A stretch of 64,000 nt of DNA, from contig JAJFFG010000092.1 of the NCBI GenBank assembly GCA_021776825.1, positions 58,896 to 122,895 of the forward strand, written 5' to 3'. The position numbers and the translations under genes were made by a program. Under the pieces are notes generated by a model. It was given only the letters and a program-made list of their open reading frames with translations, was not told the origin of the DNA and did no database searches. Origin of the DNA: Planctomycetota bacterium (GTDB lineage Bacteria > Planctomycetota > JAJSAM01 > JAJVHW01). Below are positions 1 through 7,961 of the stretch, in pieces (within the stretch, counting starts at the first letter, position 1; each line of letters starts with the position of its first letter).

Positions 1-84
1 GCCACGGCCCCCGGCGTGGTGAGCTTCGGCACCGGACGTCGGATCCACGTCGACCCGGTTGCCGAGACGGCTGCCGCCGAGTAG
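1..84 (+). CDS. rpmA: 50S ribosomal protein L27, C-terminal end (partial)
   Basis: An open frame enters from the left edge and stops at TAG 82-84. The last 27 residues (ATAPGVVSFGTGRRIHVDPV and a short acidic tail) fit the C-terminal strand of L27, which in the family reads roughly DGVVKFxxxGRxRKxVxV. L27 sits at the base of the peptidyl transferase centre of the 50S subunit. The assignment rests on this short match and on context: obgE follows 15 bases later, the usual rpmA-obgE order. The 5' part lies outside the window. Confidence 0.75.
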   Translation, partial: ATAPGVVSFGTGRRIHVDPVAETAAAE

Positions 85-99
85 CTCACTCGACTCCAA

Positions 100-1134
100 A
101 TGCCCCGCGATCGCTCTCTCGCCGCATACGACGAGCTCGAGCTGACGGTCCAGGCCGGCCGCGGCGGCGACGGCGCCATCGCGTTCCTTCGTGAGAAGTA
201 CATCCCGAAGGGCGGACCGTCCGGTGGGGACGGCGGAGACGGTGGAGACGTCATTCTGGTCGCGTCCGAGGACGTGCACGGCTTCTACGACCTGCGCGGA
301 CGTCGCGTGGTGCGCGCGAAGAACGGCGCCCAGGGTGGCAACAACTGTCGCCACGGTCGGAGCGCAGACGACCTGACGATCGTCGTCCCGGTCGGCACCG
401 AGGTTCGGGATGCCGAGACGGACATCGTGCTGAAGGACCTGACGGCGCCCGAGGCGAGCGTGCGCATCGTGAAGGGCGGCGGTGGGGGACGCGGCAACGC
501 GCGCTTCGCCCGCGCCACGCGGCAAACCCCCCGTCGCGCCGAAGAGGGACGTCCTGGGGAGTCCCGCGCGCTGCGACTGACGCTCAAGCTGATCGCTGAC
601 GCCGGGCTGGTGGGCCTGCCGAATGCCGGGAAGTCCACGCTGCTCGCCCGCTTCAGTCGCTCGCGGACTCGGGCTGCGGCGCACCGCTTCACGACGCTGA
701 CACCGCATCTCGGCGTCGTCGACCTCTCCCCGTCGGCGCGGATCACGTTCGCGGACCTGCCAGGCCTGATCGAGGGCGCGCACGCTGGCAAGGGGCTGGG
801 CGACCGCTTCCTGAAGCACGTCGAGCGCACGCAGGTGCTCGTGCACATCGTGGCGCACGATCCGACCGGCGGATCGCCTCCTCCCGAGGAGGCCTACGCG
901 ACGATCCGCGAGGAGCTCCGGCTCTACTCTCCCGAGCTCGCCGACAAGCCAGAGATCGTGGTGCTGTCGAAGTGCGACCTGGCGGGTTTCGAAGATTCAC
1001 TCAACTCGCTGGCCCAGGCTTCCGATTCAAAGGTAGTCCCTCTTTCGGCAGTCTCCGGCCTCGGTCTCGACGTTCTGCTCACGCGCGTCGCCCGTTCGCT
1101 CGGCCTCTCGGAGGATCCGGACGAGGTCTGGTGA
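100..1134 (+). CDS. obgE: GTPase Obg/CgtA
   Basis: Obg-family GTPase that binds the 50S subunit during late ribosome assembly. Residues 12-160 form the Gly-rich Obg fold (GGDGGDGGD at 42-50, KGGGGGRGN near 125-133). The G domain follows: P-loop GLPNAGKST 172-180, switch II DLPG 219-222 and SKCD 290-293 in place of NKxD. At 344 residues it is the short bacterial form without a C-terminal OCT domain. The ATG at 100 lacks a clear Shine-Dalgarno (SD) sequence. It lies 15 bases after the L27 stop, so it is probably co-transcribed with rpmA. Confidence 0.97.
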   Translation: MPRDRSLAAYDELELTVQAGRGGDGAIAFLREKYIPKGGPSGGDGGDGGDVILVASEDVHGFYDLRGRRVVRAKNGAQGGNNCRHGRSADDLTIVVPVGTEVRDAETDIVLKDLTAPEASVRIVKGGGGGRGNARFARATRQTPRRAEEGRPGESRALRLTLKLIADAGLVGLPNAGKSTLLARFSRSRTRAAAHRFTTLTPHLGVVDLSPSARITFADLPGLIEGAHAGKGLGDRFLKHVERTQVLVHIVAHDPTGGSPPPEEAYATIREELRLYSPELADKPEIVVLSKCDLAGFEDSLNSLAQASDSKVVPLSAVSGLGLDVLLTRVARSLGLSEDPDEVW

Positions 1135-1192
1135 GGGGGTGCCCGCCCCTCCCGCGGCGGACGCGTCCGTCGCGCGCGGGGCAGGAGCGCCG

Positions 1193-2302
1193 ATGCAACT
1201 GGACGATCTATTCCGCCACCTCGTCGAGAGCGGTGGCTCGGACCTGATCATCCGCACGAAAGGCCGCCCGTCCGTCCGCGTGGACGGCAAGGTGCGTTTC
1301 GTCTCTGACATCGAGGTCACCGCCTCGATGGCCCAGGAGCTCTTCGACCGCGTGCTCGACGCGCGTCAGCAGGATCTGTTCTTCCGGAACGGTGAGGGCG
1401 ACTCGGCCTACGAGGTCAAGGACATCGGCCGCTTCCGCGTGAACGTGTTCCGCCAGCGCGGACGGCTGGCGTTCGTGTTCCGCCACGTCAAGTCCGACAT
1501 CCCGAACTTGACGGACCTGAAGCTCCCCGAGCAGCAGATGATCAACATGGCCCGCCTCCGACGTGGCCTCGTCCTCGTGACCGGCACGGCCGGCAGCGGC
1601 AAGTCCACCACGCTGGCGGCGCTGGTCAACTGGATCAACCGCCACGAACACCGCCACATCGTCACGCTCGAGGACCCGGTCGAGTTCCTGTTCAAGGACG
1701 ACCAGTGCACGATCAACCAGCGTGAGATCGGCGTCGACACGCTGGGCTTCGAGTCGGCCCTGAAGCATGTGGTTCGCCAGTCGCCCGACGTGATCATGGT
1801 CGGCGAGATGCGCGACCGCGCGACGGTCGAGGCCGTGCTGATGGCGGCCGAGACCGGACACCTCGTGTTCTCCACGCTGCACACGGTCAACGCCGTGCAG
1901 ACCATCGAACGCATCCTCGCGTTCTTCCCGCCGCATCATCACAACCTGATCCGGATGCAACTCTCGATCCTGCTCGAGGGGGTTGTGAGCCAGCGACTGA
2001 TCCCGCGCAGCGGCAAGTTCGGCCGCGTGCCGGCGATCGAACTCATGCTCGGTACGCCGACCGTTCGCGAGCTACTCGCCGAGGGGCGCACCCGGGAGCT
2101 GTCGAAGGCCGTCTACGAGGGCTCCGAGTACTTCGGAACGATGACGTTCAACCAGTCCCTCGTGAAGTTGATCCGCCAGGGTGAGATCACGGTCGAGGAC
2201 GCGATGACGCACTCGGACAACCCGGGCGAGCTGAAGCTCGAACTGCGCGGGATCTCGAAGGGCACGCGCGGTGCCGTCTCGTACGACGGCGCCGGGTACT
2301 GA
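1193..2302 (+). CDS. pilU: Type IV pilus retraction ATPase, PilT/PilU family (PilU-like)
   Basis: Hexameric cytoplasmic ATPase that powers pilus retraction. The start is ATG 1193 (369 aa) because AGGAG at 1183-1187 has ideal spacing; a longer reading back to 1139 has no such support. Visible motifs are Walker A GTAGSGKS 131-138, Walker B VIMVGEMRD near 200-208 and the His box TGHLVFSTLHT 221-231. The C-terminus reads YFGTMTFNQSL, then HSDNPGELKL, which matches PilU better than PilT; I do not see the PilT AIRNLIRE motif. It follows obgE directly and is followed by a GspC-like gene, far from the pilin locus at 25-30 kb. The exact T versus U assignment is inference. Confidence 0.9.
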   Translation: MQLDDLFRHLVESGGSDLIIRTKGRPSVRVDGKVRFVSDIEVTASMAQELFDRVLDARQQDLFFRNGEGDSAYEVKDIGRFRVNVFRQRGRLAFVFRHVKSDIPNLTDLKLPEQQMINMARLRRGLVLVTGTAGSGKSTTLAALVNWINRHEHRHIVTLEDPVEFLFKDDQCTINQREIGVDTLGFESALKHVVRQSPDVIMVGEMRDRATVEAVLMAAETGHLVFSTLHTVNAVQTIERILAFFPPHHHNLIRMQLSILLEGVVSQRLIPRSGKFGRVPAIELMLGTPTVRELLAEGRTRELSKAVYEGSEYFGTMTFNQSLVKLIRQGEITVEDAMTHSDNPGELKLELRGISKGTRGAVSYDGAGY

Positions 2303-2316
2303 GCGGCCCCGCTGGG

Positions 2317-2332
2317 CGGTGAGCGATCACCG
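2317..2332 (+). terminator. Short GNRA hairpin after the PilU-like gene
   Basis: CGGTGA-GCGA-TCACCG forms a 6-bp stem with a GNRA loop, 15 bases after the stop at 2302. There is no T-run, so intrinsic termination is uncertain. Confidence 0.3.
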
Positions 2333-2404
2333 GAGCGAATCCGGCAAGTCGGCCCCTCGCCGTTCGTCCAACCTGTTGACTCGCTCGACTAGGATGGACC
2401 CCTC

Positions 2405-3454
2405 ATGCGCATCAGCCAGCTGAAGAACCTCTGCTGGGCCGGCAACGGCCTCGTCTTCCTGGGCGTGGGCTTCGTCGTCCTGCAGTTCGTGCAGACGTAC
2501 CAGGAGCGCGGCGTCCGGACCGAGCACGAGTGGCCGACCGACGGCGACTCGGCCAAGATCGAGCAGCGCTGGCCCGGTGCCGTCACCGGGTTCAATCACA
2601 TCTGGGACACGCCCGTCGATGGCGAGGTCCCCCCGCCGCCGGTGAAGAAGACCCCGACGCCGACGAAAGTCGACCCGAAGTCGAAGTTCCGGCGCGAAAC
2701 CGAAGTGATCGCGATCATTTCGCATCTCGGCGACGCGCGGCTGACCGTGGCGTTCATCAAGCACCCACAGGTCGAGACGCTGGGTGAACTGAAGTACGGC
2801 GCGCTGCGCACGGGCCAGAGACTGGGCGACTGGACGCTGCTCGGGTACGAGCGCAAGGAGACCGACGATCGAGGGATTGTCGACGTCCTGGTCTTCGGGA
2901 ACGACGAGGTCGAAGGTCTCGTCCGGATCGAAGAGACGAAGAAGCCGGCACCGAAGTTCCCGATGGGACCGCCCGTCATCGCCGTGAAGGCGCTCGATCC
3001 CGACGGCCTCGTTCAGCTCGACCCGCTGCGGGACCGCATCGAGCGTCCGGCCTACCGCGATCTGTTGAACCACGCGGACGGGAATCACTGGGTCGTCCCG
3101 GACGAGGAGATCCGCTGGTTCGCGATGTGGGGCGAGTCCGATGTCCTCGGTCGCACCAGCCTCACGCCGAAGAAGAACCAGAACGGTGACTCGGTGGGCG
3201 TCGAGGTCCGCCAGGCACCGACCATCCCCGGTCAGAAGCCCGGGATGGAGAGCAGCCGCGGCATCAGGAAGGGCGACGTGATCGTCTCGATCAACGGCGT
3301 CGCCGTCCGCTCGAAGGAGGACATCGTCCTCTACCTGCGAGGAGACGGGAAGGGTCTCGACCGCTACGCGGTCGCGATCGTCAGCTCCTCTGGGAAGGAA
3401 CGGACGCAGGTCTACGAGATGCAGCGCCCGCGCAAGAAGCTGCCGAAGCAGTAG
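2405..3454 (+). CDS. Membrane-anchored PDZ protein, GspC-like
   Basis: A 349-residue inner-membrane protein. One N-terminal membrane segment (about residues 10-30, GLVFLGVGFVVLQFV) is followed by a Pro/Lys-rich linker (about 75-95). Next comes a beta-rich region with a homology-region flavour (about 100-185), and a C-terminal PDZ domain ends the protein (about 275-345, with GIRKGDVIVSINGV). This order of membrane segment, HR-like domain and PDZ is that of GspC, which links the type II secretion inner-membrane platform to the secretin. Placement next to a pilus retraction ATPase fits a secretion or pilus role. No SD is visible; a TAGGAT hexamer at 2390-2395 ends nine bases before the ATG. The GspC assignment is by architecture, not close sequence match. 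Confidence 0.65.
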   Translation: MRISQLKNLCWAGNGLVFLGVGFVVLQFVQTYQERGVRTEHEWPTDGDSAKIEQRWPGAVTGFNHIWDTPVDGEVPPPPVKKTPTPTKVDPKSKFRRETEVIAIISHLGDARLTVAFIKHPQVETLGELKYGALRTGQRLGDWTLLGYERKETDDRGIVDVLVFGNDEVEGLVRIEETKKPAPKFPMGPPVIAVKALDPDGLVQLDPLRDRIERPAYRDLLNHADGNHWVVPDEEIRWFAMWGESDVLGRTSLTPKKNQNGDSVGVEVRQAPTIPGQKPGMESSRGIRKGDVIVSINGVAVRSKEDIVLYLRGDGKGLDRYAVAIVSSSGKERTQVYEMQRPRKKLPKQ

Positions 3455-3463
3455 CATCCCGCG

Positions 3464-4210
3464 ATGCTCGTCGCGGTCGACCTCGGCAACACGCGGATCA
3501 AACTGGCCGCCTTCGAGGGCGACCGGATCGTGGCCCGCGAAACGATCGAAGGCGGCAGCCTGGACGGCTCTGGCGCGACGCTCGCCGCCGGCGTGATCCC
3601 GTTCGCACCCGCCGCGGCCGCCGATGAAGTCGTGGTCGTGTCCTCCGCGCCGGATGCGACCGCAGCGCTCATCGCCGCGCTCGATCGACCCGTCCGCGTT
3701 CTCGGGGACGATGTGCGCGGGCAACTCGTCCTCTCGTACGAGCGGCCCGAGGAACTCGGGATGGATCGACTCGCCGCCGCGTTCGGCGCGCGCGAGCTCG
3801 TCGGTGGCGGGAGCGTCGTCGCGGTCGATGCGGGCACGGCGGTGACCGTGGACGCGATCGACGCGAGCGGGAGGTTCGTCGCGGTCGCGATCGCGCCGGG
3901 CCTCGCGACGGCCTCGCTGGGACTACGTCGGACGGCCCCGCATCTACCTCCCGCGCGCACACGAGGCGCTGTCACCGTGCCGGCCACGTCGACGGAGGAG
4001 TCGCTGCGCAACGGAGTGCTGCTCGGATGGGCCGGTCTGGTGTCCCGGATCGCCGCCGCCGCCCAGAGCGCAGTTCAGCGCGCCGCGCCGATTGTCGTCA
4101 CCGGGGGCGACGCGCCTCGCTTGGCACCGATCCTCGGGCCTGGGTTTCGTCACGAGCCCGATGCCGTCCTGTACGGCATTCGTGCGCTGCATCGTCTGGT
4201 GCCGGCGTGA
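3464..4210 (+). CDS. coaX: Type III pantothenate kinase
   Basis: Catalyses ATP-dependent phosphorylation of pantothenate, the first step of coenzyme A synthesis. The ASKHA-fold signatures are present: DLGNT 6-10 with K13 (phosphate loop), LGMDRLAAAFGA near 98-109 carrying catalytic D101, and DAGTAVTVD 122-130. The 248-residue length is typical. It starts 10 bases after the GspC-like gene, and its stop overlaps the next start by GTGA, which suggests translational coupling to the ATCase-like fusion. Confidence 0.93.
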   Translation: MLVAVDLGNTRIKLAAFEGDRIVARETIEGGSLDGSGATLAAGVIPFAPAAAADEVVVVSSAPDATAALIAALDRPVRVLGDDVRGQLVLSYERPEELGMDRLAAAFGARELVGGGSVVAVDAGTAVTVDAIDASGRFVAVAIAPGLATASLGLRRTAPHLPPARTRGAVTVPATSTEESLRNGVLLGWAGLVSRIAAAAQSAVQRAAPIVVTGGDAPRLAPILGPGFRHEPDAVLYGIRALHRLVPA

Positions 4211-5430
4211 GCGCCGCCCTGTCGTCGTTCCTGGATCTGCCGCGCGACGCCGTGGAGGCCCTCGCGGCCGCGGTCCTGGCGCCGCGCACCGACGCGCCGC
4301 TCGCCGGCCGCGTCGTCGCGGTACTGGACCAGGGGCCCACCTGCCTCCCGCCGGCCGCCTGGGTCGCCGGTGCTACGCGACTTGGCGCCGGCGTGATCCG
4401 TTCGGCCGATCTCGGTGGCGTGGAGAGCGACGACGCGTTCGCGGCGGCGCTCGAGGCCGCGCGGTGGGCGGACGTCCTGGTCACGAGCCACCCCGACCGC
4501 GGGTTTGCGCACGCCGTGGGCGTGTCCACGAGCCGACCCGTCATCGATGCTGGGGAGCGTGGGGGCGAGGATCTCGCTGCCGGGCTGTCGCTGCTCGCCG
4601 CGGCGCGTGCGACTCGACCGAAGAGGCGCCGCCGCCCGTTGCACGCCGCGGTCTGCGGTGATCTGCGCGAGAGTCGCAGTGCGCGCGGGCTTCTCTCCGC
4701 TCTGGCTGCCGTTGGGGCGACGCAACTCCTCGTGCCCGCGCGGGGGCGCGATCTTCCGCACGACGAGCTCGATCGGCTCGCGCGCCGCACCGGGCGCCAG
4801 GCGCTTCGGTTCGAGGCGCGCTCGATGCGCTCGCTCCTCGACATGGTCGACACGGTTCTCATCTCCCCCGAGACGGCCGCGCAACTGCCGCTGTTTCGAG
4901 AGGTGGGGGTCCCGCCCGGCGAGGCGGAGCGTCGCGTGCGCCGTGAGGTCGAGGATACGGACGTGCTGTTCGTGGCCGCCGGCAACGGCGCCGCCGATCG
5001 TCTCGTCGCCGAGCCGTTCCGTACGCGTCGCGTCGGCGTACCTGCCGGACAGGAGCACCGCACGGGTCGCGCGGCGGTCGAAGCTCTGCTCTGGATGACG
5101 ACCGAAGGCTTCCCGGCGCGGCCGAGCGCCGCGATCTACGCCAGCGAATTGGGACTGACCTGCCGGTCGGCGCACTGCTTCGCCGCGCGAGATCCAGGGC
5201 GTGCGCCGCCGAACTTCGAGCTTCTCGACGGCGGCCCCGACGAACTTGCGTGCTCGTACTGCGCCGCGCGGACGACGGCTGCGTTCGCCGCCAGTGCCGA
5301 GAAGGGCCGGTTCCACGCCGTGGGGTCGGCCGACGCGGCCCGCGTTCTGCCCCGCAATCTGGTGTTGTTTCGGTCTCGCGGTGAGGCTCTCGAGGCCGGT
5401 TTCGTGGCCAGCCGTCGCGGCGGAGGCTGA
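4207..5430 (+). CDS. Catalytically degenerate ATCase-like protein fused to a PyrI-type zinc domain
   Basis: A 407-residue protein starting at GTG 4207, which overlaps the coaX stop. Residues 30-300 follow the aspartate/ornithine carbamoyltransferase fold: RVVAVLDQGPT 35-45 and ATRLGAGVI 56-64 stand where the STRTR segment belongs, CGDLRESRSARG 150-161 stands for GDLxxxRV, and VLFVAAGN 253-260 stands for the HPLPR strand. STRTR, HPTQ and HPLPR are all lost, so carbamoyl transfer is not expected. C319-x4-C324-x24-C349-x2-C352 then reproduces the zinc-site spacing of the ATCase regulatory chain PyrI. The tail (FHAVGSADAAR, NLVLFRSRGEALEAGF) resembles an Ada-type zinc-binding module that has lost its cysteines. 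Domain calls are from motifs only; the function is unknown. Confidence 0.7.
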   Translation: MSAALSSFLDLPRDAVEALAAAVLAPRTDAPLAGRVVAVLDQGPTCLPPAAWVAGATRLGAGVIRSADLGGVESDDAFAAALEAARWADVLVTSHPDRGFAHAVGVSTSRPVIDAGERGGEDLAAGLSLLAAARATRPKRRRRPLHAAVCGDLRESRSARGLLSALAAVGATQLLVPARGRDLPHDELDRLARRTGRQALRFEARSMRSLLDMVDTVLISPETAAQLPLFREVGVPPGEAERRVRREVEDTDVLFVAAGNGAADRLVAEPFRTRRVGVPAGQEHRTGRAAVEALLWMTTEGFPARPSAAIYASELGLTCRSAHCFAARDPGRAPPNFELLDGGPDELACSYCAARTTAAFAASAEKGRFHAVGSADAARVLPRNLVLFRSRGEALEAGFVASRRGGG

Positions 5431-5798
5431 GGCCTGGGCTCGGCGATGCGCCCCAAGTTGTGCGGAACCGCACGCCACCCCGACGTGCGACCTCGCTCGA
5501 ACTGCCCGGATACCGAGCCTCGGGGCCACCTCGGACGGGCTCGGGCGGCGGCACGTCGATTGCGCACAACATGTGCTCTCAACGGCCCTTCCGGGGGCCC
5601 GGAAGGGCTGGATAATCCTGTAGACTGGGTTTTTCGGTCGCCGTAACATCCGACCGGAGCCGCCGCGCGTGAGATCACGTGTGGGGACGCTGGGCGTGTG
5701 GGCACGTGGTGCGTGTTCATGGGTCTGGTGCGCGGTTCCGGGGGCACCGGGTGACATCGGTGGCTCGTCGACCCGAACCGACACTTTGGAGCTCGCCC
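5431..5798. other. Intergenic region with hairpins and possible promoter
   Basis: 368 bases with no credible gene. It holds a strong hairpin at 5585-5608, a GATAAT hexamer at 5611-5616 that could be a -10 element, a TTTTT run at 5630-5634, and a weaker inverted repeat CGGTCG/CGACCG at 5635-5656. It would act as the end of the upstream housekeeping run and the leader of the secreted-protein gene at 5799. Confidence 0.5.
5585..5608 (+). terminator. 10-bp perfect hairpin
   Basis: GCCCTTCCGG, then the four-base loop GGGC, then CCGGAAGGGC. It lies 155 bases after the ATCase-like gene; the nearest T-run is 21 bases downstream of the stem, so it may act through Rho or as a leader structure rather than as a classical terminator. 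Confidence 0.45.
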
Positions 5799-7808
5799 AT
5801 GCGAAGGTCCTCGATCCGCCTCGTTCTCGGACTCACCGTCGCCGCTGCCACGCTCGGCATGGTCGCTGAGGGCGCGCAGGCCAAGCGTCGTCGCCGCCTC
5901 AACCCGCGCCTGGCACGCGCACCGCTCTATCTGTCCTCGTTCCTGCAGGACGGACGGACGGATGTGCGGCGCAACGAGCAGCTGGTGTTCAAGTTCACCG
6001 CGCTCCTCCGCACTGGCAGCCTCGAGAACCGCACCGTACAGATCGCCGCTGTCACGCCGAGCGGCGTCCGGCCGGCCCGCGGTGCACTGCGAGCGAAGGG
6101 CACGAAGGTGTTCTTCGACCCGACGCGTACGCAGCGCAACTTCGACGAGTCGCGGAAGAAGAACTCGACCGTCACCGACAAGGACAACCCGACTGGGTTC
6201 GAGGCCTTCCAGGACTACACCATCCTGCTGCCGGCGGCGCCCGAGCTCAACACGCTCCAGAACAAGCGCCGCGATCCGCTGCGCCAGGAGTTCACGAGCA
6301 ACTTCCGCACGAACGGCACGTACGACGATCCGGTCGCAGGTCAGCCGCAGTTCATCGGCGACTTCGGCACCGGCAAGCTCGGCTTCGACCCGCCGCGCAG
6401 CGGCTCGACCGGACTCGTGGATGAGGATGCGATCGTCGTGTTCGAGTTCAGCGAGCCCATCGACATCAACACGCTCGACCCCTCGTCGAGCGTGACGGTC
6501 GAGCGCATCGCGATCGGTGAGCCGGTGCCCGGCTTCATCCGCCTCGATCCTCTCGACGGCTCCGGTCGTCGCTTCCAGTTCGTGCCGTCGCTCGGCTTCG
6601 GCTCCGACGAGGTGAACTCGTCCGGCTGGGACATCGTCGTCAGGCTCACCACGAGCGTCAAGGACCTCGCCGGCAACCCGCTGAAGCGCCCGGTCGAGTT
6701 CCCGGTGTTCCGCACGCGCTTCGTGCCTGGCAAGCCGTCCTCGTCGATCCTCTCTGAGGGCTTCGATGACCAGACGCGCCAGGACCCGCTCTCGATCCTC
6801 GAAGGTGCGGAGTGGGACACGCTCGAGGAGGGCTTCCTCCTCGGTGGCGTGCCGACGACGTTCCCGAACGTCGATGTCCAGTACACGACGGCTAGCACCG
6901 GCACCGCGATCGTGCGGACGCGCGTTGCGGAGCCGCTCGTGGCCGAGGCCGTACCCGCCAGCGGTGGTGGCGGCTGCGCCACCGTGCCGCAGGGCTCGCG
7001 CACCCAGATGCTCTACATCCCGGCCGACATCGGCGCCGAGGCGGCTGTGGTCGGTGTGGGCTGGGGTCCGTCGTCGAACGCACTGTTCGCCGCGACCTAC
7101 CCCGACATCGAACTGCGCCTCGGCCACACCTCGGTGGCGACGCTCGGCAGCGACTGGGACGCCAACGTCAACCTCGGCAGCCCGCTCCTGGTCTACCAGG
7201 GCGACTATCACGTGCCGCAGGCGCTCGACATCTTCCCGGGCGGCGTGGACATGGGCTACTGGGACTGGCCGACGTTCACGAGCGTGTTCGAGTACAACGG
7301 CTTCAACAACTTCGTGTTCGACGCGAAGGCCCCTGGCGGCAACAACTGCCAGATCCTACGCGTCGGCTTTGTGCCCGCGGGTGTCACGTTCGCGAACCGT
7401 CGCGCGGTCTCGCGTAATGCAGAGTCGCCGACGGCCGACTTCGGCCTCGGTGCCGACAAGGTCATCTACGACATCCGCCTGAAGAAGCGTCGTCGCACGA
7501 CGCGCGCCACCTCGAACTTCATCGAGCTGGCTTCGGACAACCCGGTGCTCGCCGCTCCGATCCTCTCGCCTCCCGGACAGTCGGGTGGTGTGGATGTGCT
7601 CCTCGAGCTGGATGGCGCTCACGGCAAGTCCGACCCGTTCAACCCTGGCGGCTTCATCGCAGATGCAAGCACCGCGACGGGCTGGACGAGCGATGCCACC
7701 AAGATCGACGGTCACCGCTTCGTACGCTTCCGCGTCACGATGGTGGCCAACCTGACGACCAATCAGACGGCGCGGGTGTCTAGCATCCAAGTGCCGTACC
7801 AGTTCTAG
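5799..7808 (+). CDS. Secreted protein with bacterial Ig-like (SbsA/Big_5-type) domain
   Basis: 669 residues from ATG 5799, preceded by TTGGAG. The N-terminus is a Sec signal peptide (RRSS, hydrophobic 7-24, AQA cleavage after residue 28) followed by KRRRR. A segment at about 205-300 (VVFEFSEPIDINTL, then LAGNPLK) has the SbsA-type Ig-like pattern. The C-terminal portion (TGWTSDATK, HRFVRFRVTM) is shared with the next gene, so the two are paralogs. It is presumably an exported cell-surface or matrix protein; no enzymatic motif is seen. Several upstream in-frame starts exist, but the signal peptide fixes this one. Confidence 0.8.
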   Translation: MRRSSIRLVLGLTVAAATLGMVAEGAQAKRRRRLNPRLARAPLYLSSFLQDGRTDVRRNEQLVFKFTALLRTGSLENRTVQIAAVTPSGVRPARGALRAKGTKVFFDPTRTQRNFDESRKKNSTVTDKDNPTGFEAFQDYTILLPAAPELNTLQNKRRDPLRQEFTSNFRTNGTYDDPVAGQPQFIGDFGTGKLGFDPPRSGSTGLVDEDAIVVFEFSEPIDINTLDPSSSVTVERIAIGEPVPGFIRLDPLDGSGRRFQFVPSLGFGSDEVNSSGWDIVVRLTTSVKDLAGNPLKRPVEFPVFRTRFVPGKPSSSILSEGFDDQTRQDPLSILEGAEWDTLEEGFLLGGVPTTFPNVDVQYTTASTGTAIVRTRVAEPLVAEAVPASGGGGCATVPQGSRTQMLYIPADIGAEAAVVGVGWGPSSNALFAATYPDIELRLGHTSVATLGSDWDANVNLGSPLLVYQGDYHVPQALDIFPGGVDMGYWDWPTFTSVFEYNGFNNFVFDAKAPGGNNCQILRVGFVPAGVTFANRRAVSRNAESPTADFGLGADKVIYDIRLKKRRRTTRATSNFIELASDNPVLAAPILSPPGQSGGVDVLLELDGAHGKSDPFNPGGFIADASTATGWTSDATKIDGHRFVRFRVTMVANLTTNQTARVSSIQVPYQF

Positions 7809-7846
7809 AGCGACAGACGACGAGAGAGACATGACGGTGTGAGATG

Positions 7847-7863
7847 CTCGTGCGAAGCACGAG
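7847..7863 (+). terminator. Hairpin between the two surface-protein genes
   Basis: CTCGTGC-GAA-GCACGAG, a perfect 7-bp stem 39 bases after the stop at 7808. There is no T-run; it may be a terminator or mRNA-end stabiliser. Confidence 0.35.
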
Positions 7864-7961
7864 GATCCGCGGGCGGTGCGGAGGCACGCTGGTTCCGGAG
7901 TAGCGCAGGGGCTCCCGGGACCGTATGGCGAGCGATCCAGTGACCGATGCTTGGAGATCAC

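Noticed and set aside
1139..1192. A longer start for the PilU-like ATPase.
   Set aside because: The extra residues are low-complexity Ala/Pro, while ATG 1193 has AGGAG with correct spacing and gives the family N-terminus.
2376..2395. TTGACT plus TAGGAT as a sigma-70 promoter for the GspC-like gene.
   Set aside because: Only eight bases separate the hexamers, too few for a -35/-10 pair.
4207..5430. Calling this gene pyrB (active aspartate carbamoyltransferase).
   Set aside because: All three catalytic signatures are missing, so the name would imply an activity that the sequence does not support.
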